From contig JAQDCK010000008.1 in the NCBI GenBank assembly GCA_027681045.1, forward strand, positions 18,363-66,101: DNA of 47,739 bases. The letters are read 5' to 3'. Below, one piece after another: positions 35,238 through 44,871 of the stretch. This stretch comes from Lactobacillaceae bacterium AF64-9pH9TA. Its GTDB lineage: Bacteria > Bacillota > Bacilli > Lactobacillales > Lactobacillaceae. The translations under genes were made by a program, and so were the position numbers. Position 1 is the first letter of the stretch. Each line of letters begins with the position of its first letter. The notes beneath the pieces are model-generated. The model saw nothing but the letters and a program-made list of their open reading frames with translations, was not told where the DNA came from and made no database searches.

Positions 35238-37304
35238 TTACTTGATAACCAACTTGCTCAAGTCGCCCAAGCGCTTGGCCAGGTCATTGACAGCTGCCAG
35301 CTGGCTCAAGCGGTTGTTCTTGACTGCTTCGTCCTTGGCCATGATCATGTTGACGTCGAAGTAGCGGTCGATTACGCCTTGCAAGGCAACGAAGGCTTCG
35401 TAAAGTTCAGCATGGTCCTTGACATTTGCCAAAGCTTCAACTCCATTATAAAGGTCTTGTTCGCTTCTGTCTTCAAATAAGCTTGGGTCAACCGGACTAG
35501 CCTGGCTGAACTTAGCCTTCTTCAAGATGTTGGCGATTCTAGTCAGACTTTCAACGACTGGCTTGAAGGCTTCGTCATCATGGTGCTGCTGCAGGACCTT
35601 GGCAGCGGCCAGGATCTGGCTTGGGTCTTGTTCACTTGAAGCCAGAACGGCGTCGATAACGTCGTATTGGTAGTTGTTCTTTTGCAAGAACTGCTTGATC
35701 CGGTCACGGATGAAGTCAGCGAGTTGCTTGTCTTCTTCCGCCCCTTGCGGCAACTTGGCTGGAGTCTTGCCAGACAAAAGTTCCACAATTTCCGGAACAA
35801 CCTGATCAAATGGCAGAGACCAGTTTTCGTTCAGAAGGATCCGGACGATCCCGTAAGCGTAGCGGCGCAATGCGTATGGGTCGTTTGATGATGAAGGGAT
35901 CATCCCGGCACCAAAGAAGGCGATAATGGTGTCCAGCTTGTCAGCAACTGACAAGAGGGCGCCGACCTTGGTCTTTGGCAAGTCACCTTCAGCCGTGGTT
36001 GGCATGTAGTGTTCCTTGATGGCGACAGAAACGTTTTCGTTTTCGCCTGCCAAGCGGGCATAGTGCATCCCCATAACCCCTTGCAGTTCAGCGAATTCGC
36101 CGACCATCTGGGTTACCAGGTCGAACTTGTACAAGCCGCTTACCCGGTCAAAGTCAGCTACTTCTTCAGCAGACAAGCCAAATCTCTTGGCTAGGTAGTC
36201 ACCGATGATCCGCACCCTGGTCATCTTTTCCGCCATTGAACCAATCTTGTCGTGGAAGGAAACGCTGTCCATCCGGTCAACAAAGTGGCTGAGCGGGTAC
36301 TTGCGGTCTTCGTCGTAGAAGAATACTGCGTCGTCAAGCCGGGCAACCAGAACCTTTTCGTTACCGGAAATGACGTTTTCCAGGTGGTCCTTGTTCCCGT
36401 TTCTGACTGAGATGAAGTAGTTGATCAGCTTGCCTTCCTGGTCATAGACTTCAAAGTAGCGCTGGTTGTCCTTCATGGAAGTGATCAGGACTTCGTCTGG
36501 GATTTCCAGGTACTTTTGGTCAAATGAGCCGGCAAAAACAGTCGGGTATTCAACCAGGTTGTTGACTTCTTCCAAGAGGCTGGAATCCAGCTTGATCTGC
36601 CAGTTGTGGCTGTTTACCAGGTCGTTGATCTGGGAAACGATCATGTCCTTGCGTTCGTCAGCATCAACGATAACGTATTGGTCCCGAAGAGCTTCCACAT
36701 AGTCGTCAGCGTTAGCTAAAACCACGCTGTCGCCCAAGAAGCGGTGACCAGCAGTCTTGCGGCCGGCAGTGATGTCCAGGAACTGAACTGGCACTACTTC
36801 GCTGCCGTAAAGGGCAACAAGCCAGTGAATCGGACGGACAAATTCAAAGTCTTGGGAGTCCCAGCGCATCTTGGTTGGGAAGGTCATGGCCTTGATTACT
36901 TCATCCAGGCCCAAAAGAATTTCCTTGGCTTCCTTGCCGGCCTTTTGCACGTGCACATAAGCATATTCAACACCCTTGAGTTCTTCAAAGTAGATGTCGT
37001 CTGCGCTCATCCCCTGGCCGCGGGCAAAGCCGACAGCGGCCTTGGTCCAGTTGTCGTCAGCGTCTTGGGCGATCTTCTTGGCCGGCCCCTTCTTGACTTC
37101 GTCCACGTCAGCCTGCTTTTCATCCAGATCCTTGACCAGGACAGTCAGGCGGCGGGGAGTTGAGTAGGTCTTGATTTCCTTAAAGCCCAGGCCGTTTTCC
37201 TTCAAGAACTTGCCAGTTCTGTCCGCCAGCTGCTTGACTGATTTGCTGACCACGTGGGCTGGCATTTCTTCAACGCCGATTTCAAATAAAAAGTCTTTAG
37301 TCAT
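35238..37304 (-). CDS. glyS: Glycine-tRNA ligase beta subunit
   Basis: 688 residues beginning [15 protein letters not shown], the conserved start of the subunit; ATG 37304 overlaps the end of glyQ, and an in-frame start at 37331 is not used. The HD-like core ([18 protein letters not shown]) and the C-terminal anticodon-binding DALR-like region are present at normal length. With GlyQ it forms the alpha2beta2 enzyme that charges tRNA-Gly. The operon is under the T-box at 38220-38425. Confidence 0.96.
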   Translation of the reverse strand: MTKDFLFEIGVEEMPAHVVSKSVKQLADRTGKFLKENGLGFKEIKTYSTPRRLTVLVKDLDEKQADVDEVKKGPAKKIAQDADDNWTKAAVGFARGQGMSADDIYFEELKGVEYAYVHVQKAGKEAKEILLGLDEVIKAMTFPTKMRWDSQDFEFVRPIHWLVALYGSEVVPVQFLDITAGRKTAGHRFLGDSVVLANADDYVEALRDQYVIVDADERKDMIVSQINDLVNSHNWQIKLDSSLLEEVNNLVEYPTVFAGSFDQKYLEIPDEVLITSMKDNQRYFEVYDQEGKLINYFISVRNGNKDHLENVISGNEKVLVARLDDAVFFYDEDRKYPLSHFVDRMDSVSFHDKIGSMAEKMTRVRIIGDYLAKRFGLSAEEVADFDRVSGLYKFDLVTQMVGEFAELQGVMGMHYARLAGENENVSVAIKEHYMPTTAEGDLPKTKVGALLSVADKLDTIIAFFGAGMIPSSSNDPYALRRYAYGIVRILLNENWSLPFDQVVPEIVELLSGKTPAKLPQGAEEDKQLADFIRDRIKQFLQKNNYQYDVIDAVLASSEQDPSQILAAAKVLQQHHDDEAFKPVVESLTRIANILKKAKFSQASPVDPSLFEDRSEQDLYNGVEALANVKDHAELYEAFVALQGVIDRYFDVNMIMAKDEAVKNNRLSQLAAVNDLAKRLGDLSKLVIK

Positions 37305-38208
37305 TGCTTGCCTCCGCCTTTGCTTGTGCACTCTTCAACAATGGGAAGCCGCGCTTTTCACGTTCTTCCACAAACTTAACCGCTACTTCGTGAGCCATGT
37401 TGCGGATCCGGTGCAGGTAGCCGGCCCGTTCAGTTACTGAAACTGCCCCGCGGGCGTCCAGCAGGTTGAAGGTGTGGGAACACTTCAAGATGTAGTCGTA
37501 AGCTGGGTGAACCAGGTTCTTGCCCAAAAGGCGCTTGGCGATTCTTTCATAAGTGTCAAAGAATTCCAGCAATTGCTTCTGGTCGCTTTCTTCAAAAGCG
37601 TACTTGGAGTGTTCGTATTCAGGCTCCTTGAAGATGTCCCGGTAAAGGACGCCGTCGCCCCATTCCAGGTCAAAGACTGAGTTAACGTCCTGGATGTAGG
37701 AAGCCAGACGTTCAACCCCGTAGGTAATTTCACCCATGGTTGGCTTGACGTCCAGTTCACCGACAGTTTGGAAGTAAGTAAATTGGGAAACTTCCATCCC
37801 GTCCAGCCAGACTTCCCAGCCGACACCGGCACAGCCCATGGATGGGTTTTCCCAGTTGTCTTCAACGAAACGGATATCGTGTTCCAAAGGTTCAATGCCC
37901 AGGACCTTCAAGGAGTCCAGGTAGTATTGCTGGATTTCCAAAGGAGCCGGCTTTAAAACGACTTGGAACTGGTGGTGCTGGAAGAGCCGGTTCGGGTTGT
38001 CCCCGTAGCGCCCGTCAGCTGGCCGGCGGGAAGGCTCAACGTAGCAGGCCTTCCAAGGTTCAGGCCCGACTGCCCGCAAAAAGGTGTATGGGCTCATCGT
38101 CCCCGCACCCTTGTTTTCATCATATGACGGCATGATCATGCAGCCTTTTGAAGCCCAGAACTGTTCAAGCTTGAAGATCATGGTCTGGATATCTAATTTT
38201 TGTGCCAT
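37297..38208 (-). CDS. glyQ: Glycine-tRNA ligase alpha subunit
   Basis: 303 residues, full length. Class II motifs are visible in [19 protein letters not shown] and FQVVLKP, with the family-specific [17 protein letters not shown]. It contains the catalytic site for glycyl-adenylate formation and pairs with GlyS, whose start overlaps the glyQ stop by 8 bp. It is preceded by a T-box leader with a glycine specifier. Confidence 0.97.
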   Translation of the reverse strand: MAQKLDIQTMIFKLEQFWASKGCMIMPSYDENKGAGTMSPYTFLRAVGPEPWKACYVEPSRRPADGRYGDNPNRLFQHHQFQVVLKPAPLEIQQYYLDSLKVLGIEPLEHDIRFVEDNWENPSMGCAGVGWEVWLDGMEVSQFTYFQTVGELDVKPTMGEITYGVERLASYIQDVNSVFDLEWGDGVLYRDIFKEPEYEHSKYAFEESDQKQLLEFFDTYERIAKRLLGKNLVHPAYDYILKCSHTFNLLDARGAVSVTERAGYLHRIRNMAHEVAVKFVEEREKRGFPLLKSAQAKAEASND

Positions 38209-38219
38209 AGTTACCTCCT

Positions 38220-38425
38220 ATGCAAGGCCATAAAAAAAGCCTATGCAATTTTACTTTTGCATAGGGACGAAAAAAGTATTCGCGGTTCCACCCTAATTCA
38301 GGAAGCCTATTTGCCTCCTGCTCTTAATTAGCTTGGCTAGAGGGGCCTTTTCCCGCTGTATCCTTCCACCAACCGATACTCGCTGCCGCGGTACTTTTCT
38401 ATTTCCTCATCATTACCAATATACA
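38220..38425 (-). promoter_or_regulatory. glyQS T-box riboswitch
   Basis: On the minus strand the conserved T-box sequence AGGGTGGAACCGCGAATA lies at 38294-38277. A terminator follows: GCCTATGCAA / TTGCATAGGG arms at 38239-38266 with a T run. A stem I with a GGC in the specifier loop (38347-38345, between AAAA and CCCUC) gives a glycine codon. Uncharged tRNA-Gly should stabilise the antiterminator and switch on glyQ-glyS and the genes behind them. The specifier position is my reading of the fold. Confidence 0.9.
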
Positions 38426-38473
38426 GGCTATTTTACCACAAATTCCTTTTCTTTTCATGTTTTTTTAGGAAAA

Positions 38474-39223
38474 TCAGCTCCCCCGGACTTCATTTAAAAA
38501 GCGGAGGCTGGGCAGGTTTAAATCAACGGTTGCTTGATATATCTGGGCTAGGGCCCGCCGGCTTTCCTTTTTCAAATCTTCGCCGATCTGGATCTCGCCT
38601 AAACGGGTAATTGGCAAAAGACCCAGGGTTCTGATTAAGGCCGTGGCCTTTGGCGACAAGTGCAGGCGGCTGACAGAGCGGAAATGGTCGCTGCAGACCA
38701 CTCCGCCAGCAGCAATGGAATAGTCAAAAATCCCTTTTTCCTTGCCGCAGATAACGCAGGCCCGGAGTTGCGGAGCCACCCCAAAGGCTGCCAGGAGCTG
38801 CAGCTGGACGATCTGAGTGATGATTTCCGGGTCCTGGCCTGCCACGATCCGGTCAAAGGCCACCAGCAATAGGTCATAGTAGCCCCCTAGTTTCTGATAC
38901 TCGCTGAAGGCATGGTCAGCTAAATCAAAAAGATAAGAGAGATAGGCACTTTTGTCTAGGTCGGTGAAAAGCTCGTCATGCTGGCTGAGCTTCTTATAGG
39001 TCCGCAGCTGGCTGATCCCCTTGTAGCGGGTCAGAATGCCGAAAGTCCCTTCCGTGAAGGGCAAAACCGCGGCAGCCAGCTGGGACTTGGGCCGCATCCC
39101 GCCTTTGGCGATCACCGTGACGATTCCCAATTCCTTGGTCCAGAGCTTGGCCAAAAGGTCAGCCTCTTTATACTGCTGCCTTTTAAAAAGCAGGCCGTGG
39201 ACATCGAGCAGGTCAGCGGCCAT
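38474..39223 (-). CDS. recO: DNA repair protein RecO
   Basis: 249 residues. An N-terminal OB fold (LLFKRQQYKEADLLAKLWT, GGMRPKS) is followed by a helical domain and a zinc-binding pair (CVICGK ... VVCSDH). RecO helps RecR load RecA on SSB-coated gaps. The start touches the end of era, so it is in the era operon. Confidence 0.95.
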   Translation of the reverse strand: MAADLLDVHGLLFKRQQYKEADLLAKLWTKELGIVTVIAKGGMRPKSQLAAAVLPFTEGTFGILTRYKGISQLRTYKKLSQHDELFTDLDKSAYLSYLFDLADHAFSEYQKLGGYYDLLLVAFDRIVAGQDPEIITQIVQLQLLAAFGVAPQLRACVICGKEKGIFDYSIAAGGVVCSDHFRSVSRLHLSPKATALIRTLGLLPITRLGEIQIGEDLKKESRRALAQIYQATVDLNLPSLRFLNEVRGS

Positions 39224-40128
39224 TAAAGTTCCTTCTTGTCATAGCCGATGGACTTGAGGAAGGCCGGGTCTTGCCGCCAGTTGCGCCGCACCTTGACCCA
39301 GAGCTTCAAGTTGACCTTCTCGCCAAGGAGATTTTCGATTTCTTTTCTGGACCGCATCCCGATCTGCTTGATCATAGACCCTCTTTGACCGATGATGATC
39401 CGCTTTTGCCCGTCTTTTTCTACAAAAATCGTCGCGTCAATCTGCAGTTTGCCATTGATCCGCTGGTTCATCTGGTCAACCCAAACTGCAGTTGAGTGGG
39501 GAACTTCCTGGTCAGTCAAGCGGAGGATCTGTTCTCTGATCATTTCAGCGACCACGAAGTATTCCGGCCGGTCGGTTACTTCATCTGAAGCGTAGTATTG
39601 CGGCCCTTCTGGCAGATAGTCCTTCAATGTCTTGAGCAAGTCGTCGACCCCGTTGCCCTGCCGGGCGGAAATTGGCAAAAATTCCGCGAACTTGCCCACG
39701 GCCTGGTAGGAGTCGATGATTGGCAAAAGTTCATTTGGGTGAACCTGGTCGATCTTGTTGATGACCAAAAATACCGGAATATCCAAATCCTTTAAAAGAC
39801 CAGCCACGTATTCCTCGCCCTTGCCGGCTTCTTTAGCATCAACCATGAACATGACTAAGTCAACATCCTTTAAAGAAGACAGGCTAGCCTTGTCCATGTA
39901 TTCGTCCAGGTCGGAATGGCTCTTGAAAATCCCTGGCGTGTCGACGAAGACGACTTGCATGTCATCTTCAGTGTAGATGCCGGAAATCTTGTTTCTGGTG
40001 GTTTGCGGCTTGGCGGAGGTAATCGCCACCTTCTGCCCGATTAAGCGGTTCATCAAGGTTGACTTACCGACATTTGGCCGGCCAACCAATGCTACGAAAC
40101 CTGACTTCTGTTTACTTGTTTGCCCCAT
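39223..40128 (-). CDS. era: GTPase Era
   Basis: 301 residues. The G motifs are [18 protein letters not shown] and NKID, and a C-terminal KH domain carries [13 protein letters not shown]. Era binds the 3' end of 16S rRNA during 30S assembly. It overlaps cdd by 17 bp and adjoins recO. Confidence 0.97.
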   Translation of the reverse strand: MGQTSKQKSGFVALVGRPNVGKSTLMNRLIGQKVAITSAKPQTTRNKISGIYTEDDMQVVFVDTPGIFKSHSDLDEYMDKASLSSLKDVDLVMFMVDAKEAGKGEEYVAGLLKDLDIPVFLVINKIDQVHPNELLPIIDSYQAVGKFAEFLPISARQGNGVDDLLKTLKDYLPEGPQYYASDEVTDRPEYFVVAEMIREQILRLTDQEVPHSTAVWVDQMNQRINGKLQIDATIFVEKDGQKRIIIGQRGSMIKQIGMRSRKEIENLLGEKVNLKLWVKVRRNWRQDPAFLKSIGYDKKEL

Positions 40129-40531
40129 CTTGAATGTCCTTTTCCGTGAAATGGTATGGTATCAATTGCTCGACTGTAAAGCGCTCATAGTCACCCTGGC
40201 TGTCGGTCAGAATTACTTCCGTTTCCGGAGCCATGAATTCGCTCATTACCTGCCGGCAGGCCCCGCAAGGGGAAATCGGCCGGTCTGTATTGCCAATGAT
40301 CAAAAGGCACTTGATCTTGCCCGGCCGGCCAGCGTTCACCCAAGAGTAGATCGCCGTCCGTTCGGCGCAGTTGGTCAAGCCAAAAGAAGAATTTTCAATA
40401 TTGACCCCGGTAAAAATCTCCTCAGAGTCCGTCACTAAAGCGCTGGCTACATGGAAATGCGAATATGGACTGTAGGCATCCGCCAAATGGTCCTTGGCCA
40501 GCAAAAAAAGTTTTTCTTCCAACTCGTTCAT
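40112..40531 (-). CDS. cdd: Cytidine deaminase
   Basis: 139 residues, normal for the tetrameric enzyme. Zinc ligands and the catalytic glutamate are in NCAERTAIY and SPCGACRQV. It converts cytidine or deoxycytidine to uridine forms. It starts 1 bp after the ybeY stop and overlaps era, the usual Gram-positive order. Confidence 0.96.
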   Translation of the reverse strand: MNELEEKLFLLAKDHLADAYSPYSHFHVASALVTDSEEIFTGVNIENSSFGLTNCAERTAIYSWVNAGRPGKIKCLLIIGNTDRPISPCGACRQVMSEFMAPETEVILTDSQGDYERFTVEQLIPYHFTEKDIQDGANK

Positions 40532-40532
40532 G

Positions 40533-41057
40533 CTACTTCCCTCTTCCTTCGTCTAATTGGTCCGGGTAAAGAGGCAGGCCGTATTCTTCTAAGACCTTGC
40601 CCTGGATCCCGAACATCTCCTTGGCTTCGTCTGGCTCGATATGGTCATAGCCATTCAAGTGCAGGTAGCCATGCACAATCGTGTAGCCAAATTCCCGGTC
40701 AAAGCCGGTGCCATATTCCTTGCTGTGGCGCTCGATGACACTTGGGCACATAAACAAGTCGCCGATGTCTTCAGTAAAGTCCGGGTCCTGGGTGAACATG
40801 GCCAGGTCCAGGCCGTCGTCACCGTCTTCAATGGCAAAAGAAATCACGTCGGTTGGCCGGTCTTTATCCCGGTAGTCCTGGTTGATAGCCTGCGACCGGT
40901 CTTCGTCAACAAAGTTGATGCTCATTTCCTGGGCATTGTCCTTGCCGATTTCTTTTTTCGCCATGAGGAGCAGCTGCATGATCCAGTCTTCCCAGTCCCG
41001 GTCTCCCTTAGTCAAAAAGCCGACTTGATCACTGTAGCTTACATCAATTCCCTGCAT
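40533..41057 (-). CDS. ybeY: Endoribonuclease YbeY
   Basis: 174 residues. The metal-binding HGYLHLNGYDH motif (H3xH5xH) lies near the C-terminus, with RPTDVISFAIEDG upstream. It takes part in 16S rRNA 3' maturation and ribosome quality control. The start overlaps the phoH stop. Confidence 0.96.
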   Translation of the reverse strand: MQGIDVSYSDQVGFLTKGDRDWEDWIMQLLLMAKKEIGKDNAQEMSINFVDEDRSQAINQDYRDKDRPTDVISFAIEDGDDGLDLAMFTQDPDFTEDIGDLFMCPSVIERHSKEYGTGFDREFGYTIVHGYLHLNGYDHIEPDEAKEMFGIQGKVLEEYGLPLYPDQLDEGRGK

Positions 41058-42004
41058 TATTTTCCTTCCTCTTCATATGCCTTGATAATCTTTGCTACGA
41101 CTGGGTGCCGGACAACGTCAGCCGCACTGAATTCCACGAACTTGATCTGGTCGATCCCCTGCAGAATATTGCGGGCCGTGATCAAACCGCTGTGAGCCTT
41201 GCCAGGCAGGTCGATCTGGGTCATGTCCCCGTTGACCACCATCTTGGAGTTAAAGCCCAGCCGGGTTAAAAACATCTTCATTTGGGCGTCTGTCGTGTTC
41301 TGCGCTTCGTCTAAGATGACAAAGGCTTCTTCTAAGGTCCGCCCTCTCATGTAAGCCAGCGGGGCGATTTCGATAACGCCCCGCTCCATCAAGCGGTCAG
41401 TTGGTCCCTGCCCTAAGATGGCATAAAGGGAGTCATAGATTGGCCGCAGGTATGGGTCAACCTTTTCTTTAAGGTCCCCTGGCAAAAAGCCCAGGGATTC
41501 CCCGGCTTCAACTGCCGGCCGGGTCAAGATGATCTTGGAGACCTCTCCCCGCTTAAAGGCAGCAACCGCGCAGACAACGGCCAGGAAGGTCTTCCCCGTC
41601 CCGGCAGGTCCGATCCCAAAGACAACATCGCTCTTATTGATGGCTTCGACATAGCTCTTCTGGGTCATGTTCTTGACCCGGACAGGCCGGCCCTTGGCGT
41701 CTCTAATCAAAATCTGCTTGTAGAGGTCGCGAAAGTATTCAGTTGTCCCCCGGTCAGCCATTTTCATGGCACTGACCACATCAGCCGGGGTTAAGTTGAT
41801 CCCGTTGCTGGCTACCCCGTCCAGGGCCTTTAAAACCCGCAAAACAGTCTCTACTTGTTCTTCAGATCCAGCGACCTTGATCTGGCCGCCCAGGTCGGTA
41901 ACGGTAACCTCATAGCCTTCTTCGATCAGCTTTAAATTGCTGTCATTGACGCCCACCAGCTTCTGGATATTTTCGCTGCTGTGGGGCAAAAACTTCTTTT
42001 CCAA
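41057..42004 (-). CDS. phoH: PhoH family ATPase (TTG start)
   Basis: 315 residues, normal for the family. The P-loop GPAGTGKT and the VILDEAQNTT Walker B are clear, preceded by a KH-like N-terminal domain. I chose the TTG at 42004 because AAGGAG lies 8 bases upstream and the protein then begins close to the conserved SSENIQKLVGVNDSN. A longer frame to 42118 has no ribosome site. PhoH proteins are RNA-linked ATPases; the location before ybeY suggests a role in RNA metabolism. Confidence 0.92.
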   Translation of the reverse strand: MEKKFLPHSSENIQKLVGVNDSNLKLIEEGYEVTVTDLGGQIKVAGSEEQVETVLRVLKALDGVASNGINLTPADVVSAMKMADRGTTEYFRDLYKQILIRDAKGRPVRVKNMTQKSYVEAINKSDVVFGIGPAGTGKTFLAVVCAVAAFKRGEVSKIILTRPAVEAGESLGFLPGDLKEKVDPYLRPIYDSLYAILGQGPTDRLMERGVIEIAPLAYMRGRTLEEAFVILDEAQNTTDAQMKMFLTRLGFNSKMVVNGDMTQIDLPGKAHSGLITARNILQGIDQIKFVEFSAADVVRHPVVAKIIKAYEEEGK

Positions 42005-42127
42005 TAAAAGAACTCCTTCATTTTCAAACCAGCGGGCAAGCACATCTCTGCCCACCAGACTATACTCTTCTAAACCAATGATACACGATTTAGGCCAAAA
42101 GAGAACACGGAAAATCAAGCAAGAAAA

Positions 42128-42151
42128 AAGCTCCCGTTTTCACGAGAGCTT
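42128..42151 (-). terminator. Terminator of rpsU
   Basis: AAGCTCTCG, loop, CGGGAGCTT followed by T6 on the minus strand, 8 bp after the rpsU stop codon. It separates rpsU from phoH. Confidence 0.85.
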
Positions 42152-42158
42152 CAGTCGA

Positions 42159-42335
42159 TTAATAATGTCTACGCTTGCGAGCGGCCTCAGATTTTAACTT
42201 TCTGCGAACGCTTGGCTTTTCGTAGAATTCACGCTTGCGGTATTCTTGCAAAGTACCACTTCTAGAAACGGAACGCTTGAAACGACGAAGAGCATCATCA
42301 ATAGACTCGTTTTCGTGAACGATAGTCTTAGCCAT
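42159..42335 (-). CDS. rpsU: 30S ribosomal protein S21
   Basis: 58 residues: [20 protein letters not shown], then the basic [20 protein letters not shown] segment and an arginine/lysine tail ending RRH-Y. Start ATG 42335 follows AAGGAGG. Full length for Firmicutes. Its location before phoH is conserved in lactobacilli. Confidence 0.96.
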
Positions 42336-42476
42336 GTGTGATCCCTCCTTCCATTTCTTGGCATTGCTGCCATAAACATTTATCTAAATTATAGCAAAAA
42401 ACGACTAATCGTCAATAGCCTGGACTGATTTTTTGATAATTTTTTGGGGCTAAGGCCCAGAAAGCGCATTATCCGG

Positions 42477-42482
42477 TATAAT
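42477..42482 (+). promoter_or_regulatory. -10 box of the PPDK regulator gene
   Basis: A perfect TATAAT lies 21 bp before the start codon. No good -35 is seen. Confidence 0.5.
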
Positions 42483-42503
42483 AGAGTTGATGAGGTGATC
42501 TAT

Positions 42504-43361
42504 ATGACTGAAAATATAGCAGAAAACAAACAAACAGAAAAAATTGAAAAGACGGAAGTCAACATTATCATTATCTCCGACTCAGCCGGGGAAACGGCTT
42601 TTAACAACGCGCAGGCGGCTGCCGTCCAGTTCCCTGATGCTGAAGTCAACTACCGCCGCTATCCTTTCATGGTTAACGAAAAGAAGCTGGCCGCGACCTT
42701 GGAAGAAATCGAGCAGTACCCTAACCTGGTCATCGTCTACAGCATGCTGGATGAAAAGCTGCAATTGCCGATCATCAAGTTTGCCCGGGAACACAAGGCT
42801 AAGTACATCGACATTTTGTCTCCGATCATTGAGGCGATCAGCCAGACGACCCATATGAAGCCAACCGGCATGGTTGGAGCTAACCACCAATTGACCAACA
42901 AGTACTTCAACCGGATTTCCGCCATGGAATTCGCGGTTATGTACGACGACGGCAAGGATCCGCGGGGCTTTTTGGAAGCGGACGTTGTCTTGTTAGGTGT
43001 CTCCCGGACTTCCAAGACTCCCCTTTCCTTGCTTTTGGCCAATAAGGGGCTTAAGGTGGCCAACTTGCCGCTAGTGCCGCAGACCCACATTCCAAAGGAA
43101 ATCTACCAAATTGACCCGAAGAAGATCATTGGTTTGACCAACGACCCGCAAGTGCTCAACCGCATCCGCCGGCAAAGAATGATCAGCTACGGGATGGACC
43201 CCGACACTGCCTACTCCAACATGGACTCCATCAATGCCGAACTGGACAGTGCCATGGCCTTATACAAGAAGCTGGGCTGCTTCGTGATCAACGTGGCTGA
43301 ACGGTCAATCGAAGAAACCGCGGCTTTGATCATGAACCACCTGGGTTACGAAGAAGATTAA
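42504..43361 (+). CDS. Pyruvate dikinase/PEP synthase regulatory protein (DUF299)
   Basis: 285 residues from ATG 42504, which follows GAGGTGAT; an upstream in-frame start overlaps the promoter. Family motifs are ISDSAGETA near the N-terminus and the P-loop-like GVSRTSKTPLS. These bifunctional kinase/pyrophosphorylases switch PPDK or PEP synthase off and on. No such partner is in the window. Monocistronic. Confidence 0.92.
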   Translation: MTENIAENKQTEKIEKTEVNIIIISDSAGETAFNNAQAAAVQFPDAEVNYRRYPFMVNEKKLAATLEEIEQYPNLVIVYSMLDEKLQLPIIKFAREHKAKYIDILSPIIEAISQTTHMKPTGMVGANHQLTNKYFNRISAMEFAVMYDDGKDPRGFLEADVVLLGVSRTSKTPLSLLLANKGLKVANLPLVPQTHIPKEIYQIDPKKIIGLTNDPQVLNRIRRQRMISYGMDPDTAYSNMDSINAELDSAMALYKKLGCFVINVAERSIEETAALIMNHLGYEED

Positions 43362-43380
43362 TCAAATAATTGCGTAAAAA

Positions 43381-43418
43381 AAGCGCGCTGCTTACAACAA
43401 ACGTAAGCGCGCGTTTTT
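43381..43418 (+). terminator. Terminator of the PPDK regulator gene
   Basis: GCGCGC-TG-CTTAC, loop, GTAAG-CGCGC followed by TTTTT; it may serve both directions since the next gene converges and ends at 43422. Confidence 0.8.
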
Positions 43419-43421
43419 CTT

Positions 43422-43691
43422 TTACTTCAGGGGACTTTCATCAACTCTGAAGACTTCTCCAGAAACTGGATCGACTAAAATGAAATATTCCTTCTTGCCG
43501 TTCTCGCGCAATCTGTCAGTTACGCTGAAGACGTAAAAATACTCTGATCGTTTGTTAGGGCTTGTCTTGGTCATCATCAGCTTGACATTGTAGTGTCCGT
43601 GCTGTTTAGCGTAAGTAGTGGCGATCTCAGTCGCCAAATCCAAGCCTATATATTTTGGTTGATAGCGGCTATTGTCCCTTTCATCTGCCAT
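43422..43691 (-). CDS. Small hypothetical protein, 89 residues
   Basis: I do not recognise the family. It is a soluble, charged protein with no membrane segment. The end (YFILVDPVSGEVFRVDESP) has the look of a PepSY-like or lipoprotein-type beta hairpin, but this is weak. It has a normal GAGGTG ribosome site and stands alone between the PPDK regulator terminator and the YitT gene. Confidence 0.75.
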   Translation of the reverse strand: MADERDNSRYQPKYIGLDLATEIATTYAKQHGHYNVKLMMTKTSPNKRSEYFYVFSVTDRLRENGKKEYFILVDPVSGEVFRVDESPLK

Positions 43692-43757
43692 CTATTTCAC
43701 CACCTCACTTATTCCTTATAACACAAGTATAATTTGTTTTTTGACATTTTTCAATAG

Positions 43758-44642
43758 CTAAACTACTTCTTGTTCTCTAAATCTGCCATAAACTTTCTGG
43801 ACTTCCGTGACACTCATGAAGGCAAAGGGGTCGCATCTTTCTACAGTGGTCCGGATGTCGTAGAGATCGTAAGTGTCGATAATGGTTAAAAGGACGGTCT
43901 TTTCAGTGTGCCCGTAGGCCCCTTCTACATCGTGGAAGATGGTGATCCCTCGGTGCATTTTTTCTTGAATCCCTTCAATGATGGCGTTGGGATGTTCAGT
44001 AACAATCATTACCTGCAGCTTGTTGTGCTGAGTGTAGACTGAGTCGATGAAACGGCCGTTGATGAAAATGTTCAAGGCCGTGTAGAGGGCTCTGGACCAG
44101 TCAAAGAGAAAACCGGCGATCAAAACGATGATCAAGTTGACCAAGATATTGAACTTGCCGTAGTTCATACCAGTTTTCTTCCTGACCACGATGCCTAAGA
44201 TGTCCAACCCCCCCGTAGAGATCCCGCTCTTCAAAGCCATACCAGTGCCGATCCCGTTGACTGCTGCCCCGAAAATGGCGCAGAGGATTGGGTCCAGGCT
44301 CAAATGAGTCGGCTGGATGAAACGCATCATGATCGAGGACATAGCAACCGCGAAGATGGTGTAGCCGGTAAACTCACGGCCGATCTTGAACCAAGCTAGG
44401 ATAAAGAGGGGTACGTTCAAGGCAAAGTACATCACTTCTGTTGGGATGGTAAATGGCATATAGCGGCTGGTCACGGTGTTGACGATCTGCGCGAAGCCAG
44501 TGATCCCGGAAGAATAGATATGGCCGGGATGCCAGAAGAAGTTCAAGGCTACGGCAACCATGACTGAGTATAGAATAGCCGTCCCGATTTTTACTAAAAA
44601 GCCGTAATTGCGTGAAAAGCGATTTAAATCAAACAACTTCAT
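43758..44642 (-). CDS. YitT family membrane protein (DUF161/DUF2179)
   Basis: 294 residues. Five or so membrane helices with the family motif GISTGGLDILG near the middle are followed by a cytosolic DUF2179 domain at the C-terminus (LQVMIVTEHPNAIIEGI, RGITIFHDVEGAYG). The function of YitT proteins is not established; they are common in lactobacilli in several paralogues. Start ATG 44642 follows GGAAAGGAAAG. Confidence 0.92.
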   Translation of the reverse strand: MKLFDLNRFSRNYGFLVKIGTAILYSVMVAVALNFFWHPGHIYSSGITGFAQIVNTVTSRYMPFTIPTEVMYFALNVPLFILAWFKIGREFTGYTIFAVAMSSIMMRFIQPTHLSLDPILCAIFGAAVNGIGTGMALKSGISTGGLDILGIVVRKKTGMNYGKFNILVNLIIVLIAGFLFDWSRALYTALNIFINGRFIDSVYTQHNKLQVMIVTEHPNAIIEGIQEKMHRGITIFHDVEGAYGHTEKTVLLTIIDTYDLYDIRTTVERCDPFAFMSVTEVQKVYGRFREQEVV

Positions 44643-44794
44643 TTTTCTGCTTTCCTTTCCGTCGTAACAGGATCAGCAGCTATTGGCTGCTGGCCTTGCC
44701 CCGCCTATATAAGAAGGCAAAGCAATGAATATCCTTATTTATGATACAGCTTTTTCATAAATTATTGGGGCTTTCCCAACAACTTTTATATAAA

Positions 44795-44829
44795 AAAGCG
44801 CCTAAACCCTATAAGAGTTTAGACGCTTT
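44795..44829 (-). terminator. Terminator of the serine-rich protein gene
   Basis: GAAAGCG-T-CTAAAC, loop, GTTTAG-G-CGCTTTTTT on the minus strand, 43 bp after the stop codon. Confidence 0.85.
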
Positions 44830-44871
44830 CAAATCAATTATTTATTATAAAAATTACCGGTTAAGGTTTAC

